From positions 1-64,000 of the forward strand of contig JBCCOK010000008.1 of the NCBI GenBank assembly GCA_039025395.1: a stretch of DNA of 64,000 nt, given 5' to 3'. Positions within the stretch are counted from its first letter, which is position 1. Every line of letters starts with the position of its first letter. The notes below the pieces were generated by a model that was not told the DNA's origin, did not search any database, and saw only the letters and a program-made list of their open reading frames with translations. The position numbers were made by a program, and so were the translations under genes. Source of the DNA: Hoeflea_A sp039025395 (GTDB taxonomy: Bacteria > Pseudomonadota > Alphaproteobacteria > Rhizobiales > Rhizobiaceae). Below are positions 40,721-50,808 of this stretch, one piece after another.

Positions 40721-42295
40721 CTAGTCCCGCTTAGGCTGAGCTTCCAAATCGCCCAAAACCGCGTGGAGCGCCGCAGGTCCGAATTCAGACAGTTCGTGGT
40801 TCAAAACATCGATTTCTATGTCAGGAACAAGCGAGCTGTCTTCATTAAAGCGGTTTTCGGGACTGCGCTGACAGTCTTCGGGAACGAGGACGCGAAATCC
40901 ACTTTGCTCAAGGGTGAACATTCCATAAGCCATCCCACAAAAGGTGGTGGTATTCACGCCTGTTGTTTGCCCGACAATCCTGGCTTTGCGTAATCGGCGG
41001 AGGTTGGTCGCCATTCTTATCGCATTTGAGCCTGAGCGCGGGTCGATCAGAACATAAATCGGGCCTTTGTAATCGGGCTTGCCAAATGACTCCAGCCGCA
41101 CATTCGTTACGCGTCTGCCGTTCACCGGTCTGATTCTGCCAAAAAAAGAGATATCCTCTTTCCGCTTTTGCTCTGCCTCCTCATCAAAGAATTCGAAGGT
41201 CATTGGCCGCTCTTTCGATACGTCCTTCACGTATCGCTCACTGTAAAACCGATGTGGCTTTGGCAAAAGAAATGCCATGACAAACATCGCGGTCCGTGTT
41301 TTGCCGCCCGGATTGTTGGTCAGGTCGAGTATGAGAGCATCAGGGTCTTTGCTGATGATATCGCGCATGACAAGCTCGATGCCCTTTGAAACATTGGCAA
41401 ATGGTCTGAAGCCCGTGAGGCCGAAAAAAGCCAGGTTCCGGCGCTCGGAGAAACGATAGTCCATCCCTGTAATGATGCCGCCGGAATCCAGATCCTGACG
41501 TTCAAATCCTTCTGCCCTCAGAGCTCGACTGAATGATCCTGCTTCATCGCTCGCATATCGTTCGCTGTGAACCGAAGAGGCAAAGCCGCTCACCGGCTCA
41601 ACCACAATTTCTCGGGCTTTGTTTCCTCCACTGCCCTGTAAGACAACTTCGAAAGGCCCGTCGCTGCCAATCATGTGGGCGATGATGCGCGTATTCACGT
41701 GTCCCTCGTAACCGATCAGCACAACCTCGTTGCCCAAACAACCGTCGGTCGGCGTGCGTTCGACAACTCCGGATGCGATCTCCCTTCCGCTGAGGCTATT
41801 GATGCGAACGACTTCGGATGTCGTCCCGTTTTCCGGGTCTTGCATGAAAAGGCGGCCGTCACTTACGATCAGACTGTGCGTGAACCAAGGCCAACCGTCC
41901 GGAGGCCGACGTGACGTCTCTTTATCCATGTAGAGTATTGTGTGCTCATCGCAGACGGCGCCGACCAATTCAGTAAAGAGAAAATAGGTTTGTTCTCTAG
42001 ACGCTGCTTCCGGTAATGCAGACGTGATGCGTTGATAAAGCGCATTCATGTCCGCACGCGTTGTATGGGTTGTCAGGTTTGGATGATATCGCTTCAAAAG
42101 GTCGTAGATTTCCGTCAGGTCGGCGCGCAACTGTTCTCGCGACTGCAGATCATTTGCCGTTGCGAAAGATGGCAAGAGAAAGACTGATATAGCCAACGCA
42201 GCGATCACGATCGCTCTCGGGATCGTCACGAGGTAGGGTATACAGACCCGGGATGATGGCCGTGGTTTACCCGTCTTATTCGTTTCACTGCTCAT
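40721..42295 (-). CDS. S41 family peptidase-like membrane-anchored protein
   Basis: A 524-residue protein. Residues 26-46 form an N-terminal hydrophobic segment ending FATAND, probably a signal or anchor. The rest resembles tail-specific (S41) proteases: LILDLTNNPGG near 321-331 and a nucleophile region DPRSGSNA (419-425) with Ser423 as candidate. The Glu that usually follows in SAxE is not visible. It stands alone, with gaps of 186 and 401 bases on its sides. It may process a periplasmic protein; substrate is unknown. Confidence 0.75.
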   Translation of the reverse strand: MSSETNKTGKPRPSSRVCIPYLVTIPRAIVIAALAISVFLLPSFATANDLQSREQLRADLTEIYDLLKRYHPNLTTHTTRADMNALYQRITSALPEAASREQTYFLFTELVGAVCDEHTILYMDKETSRRPPDGWPWFTHSLIVSDGRLFMQDPENGTTSEVVRINSLSGREIASGVVERTPTDGCLGNEVVLIGYEGHVNTRIIAHMIGSDGPFEVVLQGSGGNKAREIVVEPVSGFASSVHSERYASDEAGSFSRALRAEGFERQDLDSGGIITGMDYRFSERRNLAFFGLTGFRPFANVSKGIELVMRDIISKDPDALILDLTNNPGGKTRTAMFVMAFLLPKPHRFYSERYVKDVSKERPMTFEFFDEEAEQKRKEDISFFGRIRPVNGRRVTNVRLESFGKPDYKGPIYVLIDPRSGSNAIRMATNLRRLRKARIVGQTTGVNTTTFCGMAYGMFTLEQSGFRVLVPEDCQRSPENRFNEDSSLVPDIEIDVLNHELSEFGPAALHAVLGDLEAQPKRD

Positions 42296-42696
42296 TTCTG
42301 GCCTATTCCTGTATGTTTCGCTGCGGTAATGACCTTGGCGCAGTCTCTTGAAACAGCAATTTGCTTGAAGCGGAACTTCGGTTCAAGATAGCCGAGCAAC
42401 CATGTAATTTCGCGGTAACAGGGTGTTATAAGGATTTGCTGTCGATTGCCTTGCAAGTGCTGCTTTAAGCACTGCCCATGGTTTGAACGTCAGCTCCGCG
42501 CTGCGAACAACGATGTGCCTCGATCCAACAATAATGCTTTTCAAACGCCGCTTGATCAACGCAATGCGTTGCACAACAAATTTGTCCAGCAGACAAACGC
42601 AATGAAAAGACCTTTCGCGGTGGTTCCTATGTGGTTCTTTTCAAAAAGCCCCGCGCCACACTAAACGTGCTAACTAATTGAAATTATTTATAAATT
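42296..42696. other. Non-coding, A+T-rich gap beside the tRNA
   Basis: I see no supported gene in these 401 bases. A short open frame at 42446-42664 is rich in rare residues and has no ribosome-binding site. The stretch is visibly richer in A and T than its surroundings, ending in an AATTATTTATAAATTT run immediately before the tRNA 3' end. It may be the scar of past insertion at the tRNA, but no integrase or direct repeat is visible. Confidence 0.5.
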
Positions 42697-42773
<77 letters not shown>

Positions 42774-42853
42774 CAGAGCGCCGTTAAGCGCAGTCGTGGA
42801 TAGCCGATCCTCGGCCCAGTGGCAATTGGAAACTGCGCGGCGGCGCTTGGCGC

Positions 42854-43393
42854 TCAGCGCGACGCTTCCACCTTCATGCCGGTGAAGGTGTAGTCGATCG
42901 GGTCGCTCAGCCGGGTCTTGTCGAAGGGGTTGCCGTCTAGGGCCACGAAACCGATCGTCGTGCTGCCGCTGATTTCGCCGCTCGCCACCGCGACATCGGC
43001 GCTGATATCAAGCCGGGCGATCTTGGCGTCCGGGTCGGCATCGTTGGGGAAGGTGAAATCGAGGATCAGCGCCGTCAGGCGTATCGTGCCTTCCCTGGCC
43101 AGGACACAGCCCCAGGCGCCCTGGCCGTCGCTGAAGGGCTGGTAGTCGAGGACGCCGCCTTGCGACGAATCGGTAAAGAAGGCCTGGCCGTCTCCGGTCA
43201 GCGACAGGAGGCTGCGCATCACCACATCAGGCCCGCCTTCTGCCTTGATGGTGCGGGTGGTGAGATAGGTTCCCGCGGCTTCGATGCAGGGCGCGATTGC
43301 CGCTTCGCTATCATTCTGGGCGAGCGCCGGGGCGGCGCAGGCCAGCACCGCCGAAGCCAAGGCAAACGGCCGCAATCTGCACATGGATGACAT
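42854..43393 (-). CDS. Hypothetical secreted protein
   Basis: A 179-residue protein I do not recognise. It has a clear Sec signal peptide (RLRPFALASAVLACAAPALAQ) with predicted cleavage after ALA. The mature part is beta-rich with two cysteines (APCIEAAG and WGCVLAREG) that could form a disulfide. I chose ATG 43393 because AAGGAG stands nine bases upstream; an ATG three codons earlier touches that site. It lies 63 bases downstream of the secreted hydrolase gene on the same strand and may be cotranscribed. Confidence 0.7.
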   Translation of the reverse strand: MSSMCRLRPFALASAVLACAAPALAQNDSEAAIAPCIEAAGTYLTTRTIKAEGGPDVVMRSLLSLTGDGQAFFTDSSQGGVLDYQPFSDGQGAWGCVLAREGTIRLTALILDFTFPNDADPDAKIARLDISADVAVASGEISGSTTIGFVALDGNPFDKTRLSDPIDYTFTGMKVEASR

Positions 43394-43456
43394 GGGTCTC
43401 ATCTCCTTCGTTAAGCAATTCGTGCGGAAGCCACCCCTGACGCCCATTGCGTGCGC

Positions 43457-44770
43457 CTACTCACCTTTTGACTTGCGCGCAAGGCTCAGCCCCTTGGCGG
43501 TGCGGTCCGGAAAGCCCTTCCAGTAGGTGTGCTCGGGCTTGAGCGTGCCGTCGTCCTCGGCCGCATAGACGCCGTCGCCGGAATTCTCGATCAGATCCAG
43601 ATAGGCGCTCATCTCGCCATCGTTCTTGAGATACTGGCCGAAAAAGGCGGTGACGAAATGTTGGGTGATGTTGTTCATGCGCACATTGTCCCACACCGCA
43701 TCGGCGTAATGGTCGAAGGGGATGAAATCGAGATGCTCGGACGGCTGCCAGGATTCCGCCGGAGCGGGGATCGGCGCGCCGGCATTGTGGTTGGCATACT
43801 GGAAGGTCAAGAGATAACGGTCCGTGTTCGTGCTGCCGTCGAAGATCGCCTTGGTGCCGTTCTCGTAGCCCGAGACATCGTCATCGCTGCCGGAAATGTA
43901 GAACATCGGAATGCGCACGCCGGACAGCCCGGCGCCATCCCAGAAACCGGTGTTCATGCCCCAGGGCGCGATCGCCACCGCCGCCTTGATCCGCGGGTCG
44001 ATCAACGCCTCGTGGCTTTCGCTGCCCGCCAGGTGCACAGCCAGCGTGCCTTTGGGCGCGCCCCAGGGAAATTCGGTACTCGCCTGGGTCACACCGCCGC
44101 CAGCGGTGATCACGGCGCCATAGCCGCCCATGGAATAGCCGATGATGCCGGTGTCATCGGCATTGACCAGCCCGTTCAGGAAACTGTCCGCCTGTTTGGA
44201 CATTGTGTCGATGGTATCAAGCACGAACGTCTGATCGAGCGAACGGTTGACGAGGGTCGAGCCGAAGGCGGCGCGATTGTCATAGGTGCTTTCGGTGTGG
44301 TCGATGGATACCACGACATAGCCTTTGCTCGCCAGGTTTTCGCCGAGATGGCTCAACAGGAAGCGGTTGCCCGGATAGCCGTGGGAAACGATGATGAGCG
44401 GATAGCCGGCGTCGGGCGAAGCGGGCTCGGCATCGCGGACGGCCCTGCCAGTCAGGTCAACCGTGGTGACGCCGTCGCGCAGCAAAACGCCCTCATAGGT
44501 GCCGCCCGAACCGGTGCCGGCGGCGGCGGGATACCAGATTTCCAGCGTCAGCGGCCGATCGTAGCGCGGCAGGCTCTGGGCGTTCTCGACGTTCAAGATG
44601 TCGATCTGATCGGGGTTGGTGACGGTCATCGTGCGCACGCCAACCGGTGCATCGCCGAAGGCGGCAAGTTCGGGTGCATCGGGGCGGATCTGATCGACGC
44701 GGTTGTCCGCTGCCATGAGCGGCGTGCAAAGCACGGCCGCGACCACAATAGCTCCTATAGCCTGTTTCAT
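43457..44770 (-). CDS. Secreted alpha/beta hydrolase (dienelactone hydrolase / PAF-acetylhydrolase-like)
   Basis: A 437-residue exported hydrolase with a signal peptide (residues 1-21, ending PLMAAD). An oxyanion-type segment IIVSHGYPGNR precedes the nucleophile elbow GYSMGGYG with Ser213. An Asp in FYISGSDDDVSGYE and a His near LDFIPFDHYAD complete a plausible triad. It resembles predicted secreted dienelactone-hydrolase or PAF-acetylhydrolase-like enzymes that act on esters. The natural substrate is unknown. Confidence 0.82.
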   Translation of the reverse strand: MKQAIGAIVVAAVLCTPLMAADNRVDQIRPDAPELAAFGDAPVGVRTMTVTNPDQIDILNVENAQSLPRYDRPLTLEIWYPAAAGTGSGGTYEGVLLRDGVTTVDLTGRAVRDAEPASPDAGYPLIIVSHGYPGNRFLLSHLGENLASKGYVVVSIDHTESTYDNRAAFGSTLVNRSLDQTFVLDTIDTMSKQADSFLNGLVNADDTGIIGYSMGGYGAVITAGGGVTQASTEFPWGAPKGTLAVHLAGSESHEALIDPRIKAAVAIAPWGMNTGFWDGAGLSGVRIPMFYISGSDDDVSGYENGTKAIFDGSTNTDRYLLTFQYANHNAGAPIPAPAESWQPSEHLDFIPFDHYADAVWDNVRMNNITQHFVTAFFGQYLKNDGEMSAYLDLIENSGDGVYAAEDDGTLKPEHTYWKGFPDRTAKGLSLARKSKGE

Positions 44771-44951
44771 TGTCTACTCCCCGTTGCGCTGAAAATTGGA
44801 TCGTCCGCTCGGCCGAGACGGCATGGCGCTGCCCGTCTTGCCGGGCAGGTTGTTACTTTATGGCCGCGACATTTGCGTGACAACATCCGATTGCAGGCAC
44901 CGACTCCGGTTCCGGCCAGGCGCGCCGCTGCGGCGAGATTGCCATGCACCG

Positions 44952-46625
44952 TCAATTGGCAGCGATGCGGTAGAGGCGCACCGATACCTGCTGGCCGCGC
45001 GAATAGTTGAAGCCGGAGATCCGCTCGAGCGCCTCGGCTTGCGCGCCGGCCTCGCCGAGCGCGGTCAGGAATGCCGGCCTGTCCTGCTCGGTCAGCGCCG
45101 CCATGGCGCATTCCGGATCGGCCAGCAAATGCTCTGCGGCACGGCCCGGGCCGGTGAGCATCGTTTGCGTGCCGGCGAGAAACACCAGGCTCGGCTCATG
45201 ATAGGTCACGGCGGCAAGCGTTGAGTCTTCGCAGGCCTTCAGTTCATCGAACCGTTCGGCGATCTGCCGGCTAATCCATATCTGATCGATGTTCGGCAGA
45301 ATGGTGGTAAACATCAGGCCGTAGGCGGCGGTGGCCGTGATCATGGCGACAAAGACGCGCCGTATTGGCGAAAGCTCAAGGCCGTAGCCGAGACCAAACC
45401 AGCAGGCCATGAGCAGCAGCATCACCATCGGAATGGTCCAGAAAGAAAAATCCCTGCCGAAATAGATCGGCACAATGACGGCGATGACCGACAAGCCGAT
45501 GGTGACGAAGACGACGCCAAATCCGGTGATGCCGTGAACCAGACGCTGCCACCAGCGCGGCTGCTCCAGGGTGCGTACCGCCTGGCTGAGATACCAGCCG
45601 CCAAGCAGCAGCAGCGCCGGATAGGCCGGCAGGATGTAATGCGGCACCTTTACCGGGATCAACTCGAACAAGACCCAAAGCGGCACATACCAGGCGACAC
45701 AAAAAAGCAGGCCCGGATCTTCAAACATGCGCCTGAGCGCATAGGTACCGCCGATCACGGCGACAAGGCCAAACGGCCACATGTAAAGCGAGTAGGTTAA
45801 CAGGTAGTAGCCCGGGAGCGTGCCGCTTGCCTCGCCGGCTCCGAAGATGCTCGCAAACAGACCGCTTCCAAGTGCCTGCCGCCAGTAAGCGCCATCGCTT
45901 TCCAGAGTGATAAGCACCATCCACGGCAGCGCGATCAGGAGGGCAAGAAGCACGCCGCGCAGCGGCCGGAGATCGGCCAGCCAGGCGCGGCTGCGCTGTC
46001 TGTCGGCGAGCAGCAGGAACAGGACCGTGACAAGGCTGAGCAGCGGCGTGATCGGCCCCTTGATCAGGATCGCAACGGCTTGCGCGATCCAGAAGCCCAG
46101 CGCGACAGACATTGGCGCCGGTGCGCTTTCGCGTGCGCCAAGGTAAACGCGGGCGAGGCATCCTTGCGCGATAATCGACACCAGCAGCAGGACGGAATCG
46201 GCTTTTGCCAGCCGTCCCTCAAAGCCGGCTCCGAAGATGCCGGCCAGCATCAGTGCAGCAATGAGGCCCGCGACCGGTCCGAACATTGCCTGTCCAACCC
46301 AGTACAAGGCCGCGACAGATGCGGCCATGGCAATCACAGAGACGATGCGATAGGCGGCAACGGGCGCATCCTCGCCGCCGGACAAGGCAACAACAAAAGA
46401 TTGAAGCCAGTAGATGCCGACCGGACTGTCATAGCGAGGTTCGGTCTGAAAACGGATATCGACCAGGTCTCCGCTTTCAACCATTTGCTTTGTTACCTGA
46501 AGATAACGCGCCTCGTCACGGTCCACCGGCGGCATTTGCGTTATGCCGGGCGCAAGCACCGCCAGACCCAGCAAAAACAGCATCACATATCGCAGCAAGT
46601 GCGCCCCTTCCCAACTGAATCGCAT
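44952..46625 (-). CDS. GT39/ArnT-like membrane glycosyltransferase
   Basis: A 557-residue membrane protein with about a dozen hydrophobic segments. After the first segment comes the periplasmic loop motif PPVDRDEARY (32-41), the acidic site expected in the polyprenyl-phosphate-sugar transferases of the GT39/PMT and ArnT group. It would transfer a sugar from undecaprenyl-phosphate to a lipid or protein in the periplasm, for example lipid A. No arn genes are beside it. A soluble domain of about 100 residues follows the last membrane segment. Confidence 0.82.
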   Translation of the reverse strand: MRFSWEGAHLLRYVMLFLLGLAVLAPGITQMPPVDRDEARYLQVTKQMVESGDLVDIRFQTEPRYDSPVGIYWLQSFVVALSGGEDAPVAAYRIVSVIAMAASVAALYWVGQAMFGPVAGLIAALMLAGIFGAGFEGRLAKADSVLLLVSIIAQGCLARVYLGARESAPAPMSVALGFWIAQAVAILIKGPITPLLSLVTVLFLLLADRQRSRAWLADLRPLRGVLLALLIALPWMVLITLESDGAYWRQALGSGLFASIFGAGEASGTLPGYYLLTYSLYMWPFGLVAVIGGTYALRRMFEDPGLLFCVAWYVPLWVLFELIPVKVPHYILPAYPALLLLGGWYLSQAVRTLEQPRWWQRLVHGITGFGVVFVTIGLSVIAVIVPIYFGRDFSFWTIPMVMLLLMACWFGLGYGLELSPIRRVFVAMITATAAYGLMFTTILPNIDQIWISRQIAERFDELKACEDSTLAAVTYHEPSLVFLAGTQTMLTGPGRAAEHLLADPECAMAALTEQDRPAFLTALGEAGAQAEALERISGFNYSRGQQVSVRLYRIAAN

Positions 46626-46639
46626 ACCGGCGTGCAGTT

Positions 46640-46658
46640 GTATGTGATCGTATGTGAT
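46640..46658. repeat. Tandem GTATGTGAT pair
   Basis: GTATGTGAT occurs at 46640-46648 and again at 46650-46658, with AT-rich DNA and two GAATTC-like steps behind. It lies in the 269-base gap between the divergent glycosyltransferase and acyl-CoA ligase genes and may be a regulator site. There is no further gene in that gap. Confidence 0.35.
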
Positions 46659-46894
46659 TTCGAAATCGAATTCGAGAATTCCGCAAATTTAGCCAAATAA
46701 ACATGAACAGGATAAAAACCCGGCCGGCGACAACCGCTGAAAACCGTTTTTTATCCCGGTCCTGTCCCCCTTGGCCGCGCGCTGCGCTACAAGCCTCAAG
46801 TGAACGCAATTTACATCTTTTCCTGCAGCGGATAGACCGCCATACTCAGAGGCAACCAAACAACAAAACACATCATGCCCCGGGGAGGAAAATC

Positions 46895-48523
46895 ATGAAA
46901 GGATTGATGCAGGACTGGCCACTCCTGTGCCACAAGATCATCGATCACGCATCCACCTATCACGGCGATCGCGAAATCGTGACGCGCTCGGTCGAAGGAC
47001 CCATACACCGCACCAATTACCGCGGCATTGGCGGCCGCGCCCGACAGGTGGCGAAGCAATTGGAAAAGGACGGCATCGGTTTCGGCGACCGGGTCGCGAC
47101 GATGGCATGGAATACGTGGCGGCACCTTGAGGTCTGGTATGGAATACTGGGTCTGGGTGCGGTCTATCACACGCTCAATCCACGCCTGTTTCCGGAACAG
47201 ATCGCCTGGATCATGAACGATGCGGAAGACCGGCTGCTTTTTGTCGACCTGACATTTCTGCCGATTGTCGAAGCCATTGCCGACAAGGTGCCAAGTCTCG
47301 AGAAGGTTATTGTACTGACCGATACGGCACATATGCCGGAAACGAAACTGGCAAATGCCGTGCCCTATGAGGCGTGGGTCGCGCAAGCCGATAGCGATTT
47401 CGCGTGGCGCGAGTTCGACGAAACATCGGCTGCCGGGATGTGTTACACATCTGGTACGACCGGCGACCCTAAAGGCGTCGTTTACTCGCACCGCTCAAAC
47501 GTTCTCCACGCCATGGCGGCAGCGCAGCCGGACATGCTGAATCTGGCGTCACGCGACCGGATGATGCCGGTCGTGCCGCTGTTCCATGCCAATGGCTGGT
47601 CTACCGCCTTTGTCTGCCCGATGGTCGGCTCAAGCATGGTGCTGCCGGGCGCCGGCATGGACGGTCAGTCGATCTACGAGTTGTTGACCGAAGAACGCGT
47701 CACCATGACCGCTGCCGTGCCGACCGTGTGGCTCATGTTGCTGCAGCATCTGGAGAAAACCGGTGGCGCGCTGCCCGATCTGGAGAATGTCGTCATTGGC
47801 GGTTCGGCCTGCCCGCGTGCGATCACACAGGCCTTTCAGGATCGATACGGCGCCAATGTCATTCATGCCTGGGGCATGACGGAAATGAGTCCGCTCGGTA
47901 CGCTTTGTTCGATAAAGCCTGAATACGCGCATCTCGAAGGTGAAGCAAAGCTGGATCTGCAAGCCAAGCAGGGGCACCCGCCATTTACCGTGGAAATGAA
48001 AATCACCGATGATGAAAACAATGCACTGTCCTGGGACGGCAAGACATTCGGGCGCCTTAAGGTTCGCGGACCGGCAGTCTCATCATCTTACTATAAGGGA
48101 CGAGGCGCCGAGCAGTTTGACGAAGACAACTGGTTCGATACCGGCGATGTAGCCCATATCGACCCCCACGGGTACATGGAGATCACGGATCGCGCCAAAG
48201 ATGTTATCAAGTCGGGCGGCGAGTGGATTTCTTCAATTGAGCTGGAAAATCTCGCCGTCGGTCACGACGAGGTCGCAGAAGCCGCGGTTATCGGAATCAT
48301 GCATGAGAAATGGGGTGAGCGACCGCTGCTGGTCATCGTGCGCAAGGAAGGGCGCGAGCCGACCAAGGACGCCATCCTCGATTTCATGCGCGGCAATATT
48401 GCCAAATGGTGGATGCCGGACGATGTCGTCTTTGTCGACGAAATCCCGCACACGGCGACAGGCAAAATACAAAAAACAGTTCTGCGGGAGCAATTCAAAT
48501 CATACAGTTTTCCGGCTGCCTGA
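46895..48523 (+). CDS. Fatty acyl-CoA ligase (AlkK/DmdB-like)
   Basis: A 542-residue AMP-forming acyl-CoA synthetase: P-loop TSGTTGDPKG at 185-194, adenylate region WGMTEMSPLG, hinge ITDRAKDVIKSGGEW, and catalytic Lys in TATGKIQKT near residue 527. The N-terminus MKGLMQDWPLL is typical of the AlkK / methylmercaptopropionate-CoA ligase group, which takes medium or long fatty acids or MMPA. I start at ATG 46895, behind a strong GGGGAGGA site. It is a single-gene unit next to the stress locus, not part of the TetR clusters. Confidence 0.9.
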   Translation: MKGLMQDWPLLCHKIIDHASTYHGDREIVTRSVEGPIHRTNYRGIGGRARQVAKQLEKDGIGFGDRVATMAWNTWRHLEVWYGILGLGAVYHTLNPRLFPEQIAWIMNDAEDRLLFVDLTFLPIVEAIADKVPSLEKVIVLTDTAHMPETKLANAVPYEAWVAQADSDFAWREFDETSAAGMCYTSGTTGDPKGVVYSHRSNVLHAMAAAQPDMLNLASRDRMMPVVPLFHANGWSTAFVCPMVGSSMVLPGAGMDGQSIYELLTEERVTMTAAVPTVWLMLLQHLEKTGGALPDLENVVIGGSACPRAITQAFQDRYGANVIHAWGMTEMSPLGTLCSIKPEYAHLEGEAKLDLQAKQGHPPFTVEMKITDDENNALSWDGKTFGRLKVRGPAVSSSYYKGRGAEQFDEDNWFDTGDVAHIDPHGYMEITDRAKDVIKSGGEWISSIELENLAVGHDEVAEAAVIGIMHEKWGERPLLVIVRKEGREPTKDAILDFMRGNIAKWWMPDDVVFVDEIPHTATGKIQKTVLREQFKSYSFPAA

Positions 48524-48616
48524 ACGGGCATCGCAACAGCGGAGAATGCCGGCCGGTATCGACAAGGGGGCAGCCGGCCGTGCTGAGCCGATCTGGCTTG
48601 TAATTTAACGGTTTAG

Positions 48617-48646
48617 TGATCCGCGCGAAGGGCGCGGACGTATCTC
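48617..48646 (+). promoter_or_regulatory. Predicted RpoE (ECF) promoter of the FAD oxidoreductase operon
   Basis: TGATCC at 48617-48622, an 18-base spacer, and TATCTC at 48641-48646. Two further copies with the same -35 and the same 18-base spacing stand before the sigma factor gene and the fasciclin gene. TGATCC is the known -35 element of the RpoE-ChrR group in Rhodobacter. It is about 36 bases upstream of the start codon. Confidence 0.7.
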
Positions 48647-48682
48647 GATTACTGGGTGACGGAGCAAATCTAGGAGGCGCGG

Positions 48683-50008
48683 TTGAGGAAGCTGAATATT
48701 GCGGTGATAGGAGGCGGCATTGCAGGTCTTTCCTGCGCGTGGTTGTTAAGCAAAGGTCACCACGTTACCCTTTTTGAACGAGCCGACTACCTCGGCGGAC
48801 ATGCGCATACGATCGATGTCGAAACAGCCGACGGCGTCATCCCGGTCGACAGCGGTTTCATCGTCTACAATGACGGCAACTACCCGAATCTTTCCGCTCT
48901 ATTCCGCCATTTGGGCGTTGAGCGCAAACACTCCGAAATGAGTTTTGCGCTAACGCATGATTCCGGCCGATACGAATATGCCGCGCACGGATCGGGGTAT
49001 TTCGGCCAGTGGCGCAACCTGGTCAATGTCAGCCACTGGATGCTCCTCAAGGAAATTAATCGGTTTTTCCGCAACGCCGGGCGCCGCATAGCCCTTTATC
49101 ACCCGGACACACCACTCGGCGAGTTTCTTGAGCAGGAAAATTATTCGCGCGATTTTATCGACGATCACATCGTGCCGATGGGCGCGGCGATATGGTCTTC
49201 GTCAGCCAAGAAAATGCTCGCCTTTCCCGCGAAGAGCTTCATCGAATTCTACGCCAACCACGGAATGCTGCAGTTCAACAACCGGCCGCAATGGAGCACA
49301 GTCCTTGGCGGCAGCCGCAATTATGTCAAGAAACTTGTCGCAGACGCCGCATTCGAAACGGTCTTGAACGCGCGGATAACAGACATTGTTCGACGGCCCG
49401 ACCGCATCCTTGTGGAGATGAAAGACGGCGTCACGCGGCTTTTCGATCACGTGGTGATGGCGACCCATGCCGATCAGACGCTGAAGCTCTTGGGTGATAC
49501 CGATGGGGCGGAGCGTATGTTGCTTGAGGCATTTCCGTACCAGGAAAACATCGCCGTCATGCATCGCGATGAAAGCTGGATGCCAAAACGGAACCGGGTC
49601 TGGTCAAGCTGGAACTACATCAAGTCGCGCGGCAACATGGGCAGCGACCTGTGCGTGACCTATTGGATGAACATGTTGCAGTCCCTGCAAACGCGCAACA
49701 ACATCTTCGTTACCTTGAATCCACCGCGCGAAATCGACAGCAAGGCGGTGGTCAAAGCGATGTCCTTCGACCATCCTGTCTTTACCGCCGAGGCCTTCCG
49801 CGCTCAGGAAAATATGCCGATGCTGCAGGGCTACCGGCGCACATGGTACTGCGGCAGTTATCTCGGATACGGTTTTCACGAGGACGGCATTGCAAGCGGT
49901 CTTGCAGTGGCAGAAAAACTGGGCGGTGTCGCGCGGCCCTGGGCCGGCGACCCGGATTTCGACATGCGGCGGACCGGATTTGATGAGTATCTTCAGGTGG
50001 CTGAATGA
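48683..50008 (+). CDS. FAD-dependent amine-oxidase-like oxidoreductase
   Basis: A 441-residue flavoprotein of the NAD(P)/FAD amine oxidase family: GGGIAGLS at 10-17, an Arg/Glu dinucleotide end LFERADYLGGHA, and a C-terminal GSYLGYGFHEDGIASGL flavin segment. The start is TTG 48683, which follows AGGAGG at good spacing. In alphaproteobacteria this gene commonly goes with a DUF1365 gene and a cyclopropane fatty acid synthase-like methyltransferase under RpoE-ChrR control; the methyltransferase is absent here. The role is likely lipid modification under singlet-oxygen-type stress. Confidence 0.85.
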   Translation: MRKLNIAVIGGGIAGLSCAWLLSKGHHVTLFERADYLGGHAHTIDVETADGVIPVDSGFIVYNDGNYPNLSALFRHLGVERKHSEMSFALTHDSGRYEYAAHGSGYFGQWRNLVNVSHWMLLKEINRFFRNAGRRIALYHPDTPLGEFLEQENYSRDFIDDHIVPMGAAIWSSSAKKMLAFPAKSFIEFYANHGMLQFNNRPQWSTVLGGSRNYVKKLVADAAFETVLNARITDIVRRPDRILVEMKDGVTRLFDHVVMATHADQTLKLLGDTDGAERMLLEAFPYQENIAVMHRDESWMPKRNRVWSSWNYIKSRGNMGSDLCVTYWMNMLQSLQTRNNIFVTLNPPREIDSKAVVKAMSFDHPVFTAEAFRAQENMPMLQGYRRTWYCGSYLGYGFHEDGIASGLAVAEKLGGVARPWAGDPDFDMRRTGFDEYLQVAE

Positions 50009-50790
50009 TCAGTGAAGCGATTTACGCCGGCAAAGTTGTTCACCGACGGCTGCGTCCAGCGCCACACCGTCTGGAATACTCGGTTTTCTCGCTTCTTGCC
50101 GACATCGACCGCCTGCCCGATCTCGGCCGCCGGCTCTGGCTGTTTTCGCATAACCGCTTCAATCTGTTTTCCGTACATGAACGCGACCACGGTACCGGAA
50201 ACGATCTCAAACAGCACCTATTGAAGTGTACGGAAGAGGCGCTGGGGGTTCATGACGTACAGCGCTTTCTGATGCTGTGTTACCCGCGTGTGTTTGGATA
50301 TGTTTTTAATCCGCTGACCGTCTACTATGGGCTCGACGGCCAAGGGCGCACGGCAATCGTTATCTACGAGGTCAGCAACACTTTCGGCGAACGTCATACT
50401 TATGCGCTGAGCGCGCAAGAAGCCGACGACGGCGTCATACGTCAGGACAGTGTCAAAGTGTTTCACGTCTCTCCATTCAACAAGGTTGAGGGCCGCTATT
50501 CGTTCAGGACACGGTTGCCGGGTGACGATGCGTCTGTCGGCATATTGCTGAAAGATGACGGTGGACCGCTGGTCGCAGCGCACTTCAACGGGCGTTTCCG
50601 ATCTTTGAGCGACGGCACGCTCGTCAAGTTGTTCTCCGCCTATGGTTTCATGACCGCCAAGGTGTGGCTCGCTATCCGCTATGAAGCGTTGAAACTGTGG
50701 GCCAAACGCGTTCCCTTTTTCTCCAAGCCTCCGGCACCGGACACGCTGCTCACCACGGACCGTCCACGCGGCCGCGACATGGCCGCATGA
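50005..50790 (+). CDS. DUF1365 family protein
   Basis: A 261-residue DUF1365 protein, recognised by RPAPHRLEYSVFSLLADID near the start, GYVFNPLTVYYG in the middle and FHVSPFNKVEGRY later. The ATG overlaps the stop of the FAD oxidoreductase (ATGA). The family has no known reaction but travels with the same FAD enzyme in many bacteria, often with fatty acid methyltransferases. It faces the SDR gene convergently with only 18 bases between. Confidence 0.88.
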   Translation: MISEAIYAGKVVHRRLRPAPHRLEYSVFSLLADIDRLPDLGRRLWLFSHNRFNLFSVHERDHGTGNDLKQHLLKCTEEALGVHDVQRFLMLCYPRVFGYVFNPLTVYYGLDGQGRTAIVIYEVSNTFGERHTYALSAQEADDGVIRQDSVKVFHVSPFNKVEGRYSFRTRLPGDDASVGILLKDDGGPLVAAHFNGRFRSLSDGTLVKLFSAYGFMTAKVWLAIRYEALKLWAKRVPFFSKPPAPDTLLTTDRPRGRDMAA

Positions 50791-50808
50791 ACAACTGGAC
50801 GTGAGCCG

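Noticed and set aside
42415..42429. GTAAC and GTTAT close together, like the first-cluster operator
   Set aside because: The spacer is five bases, not six, and there is no cluster gene start next to it.
42446..42664. Open frame of 72 codons beside the tRNA
   Set aside because: Cysteine- and asparagine-rich, with no ribosome-binding site, in visibly A+T-rich non-coding DNA.
44829..44848. Hairpin CTGCCCG/CGGGCAG as a terminator
   Set aside because: No T run on the minus strand where the genes lie, and no plus-strand gene ends before it.
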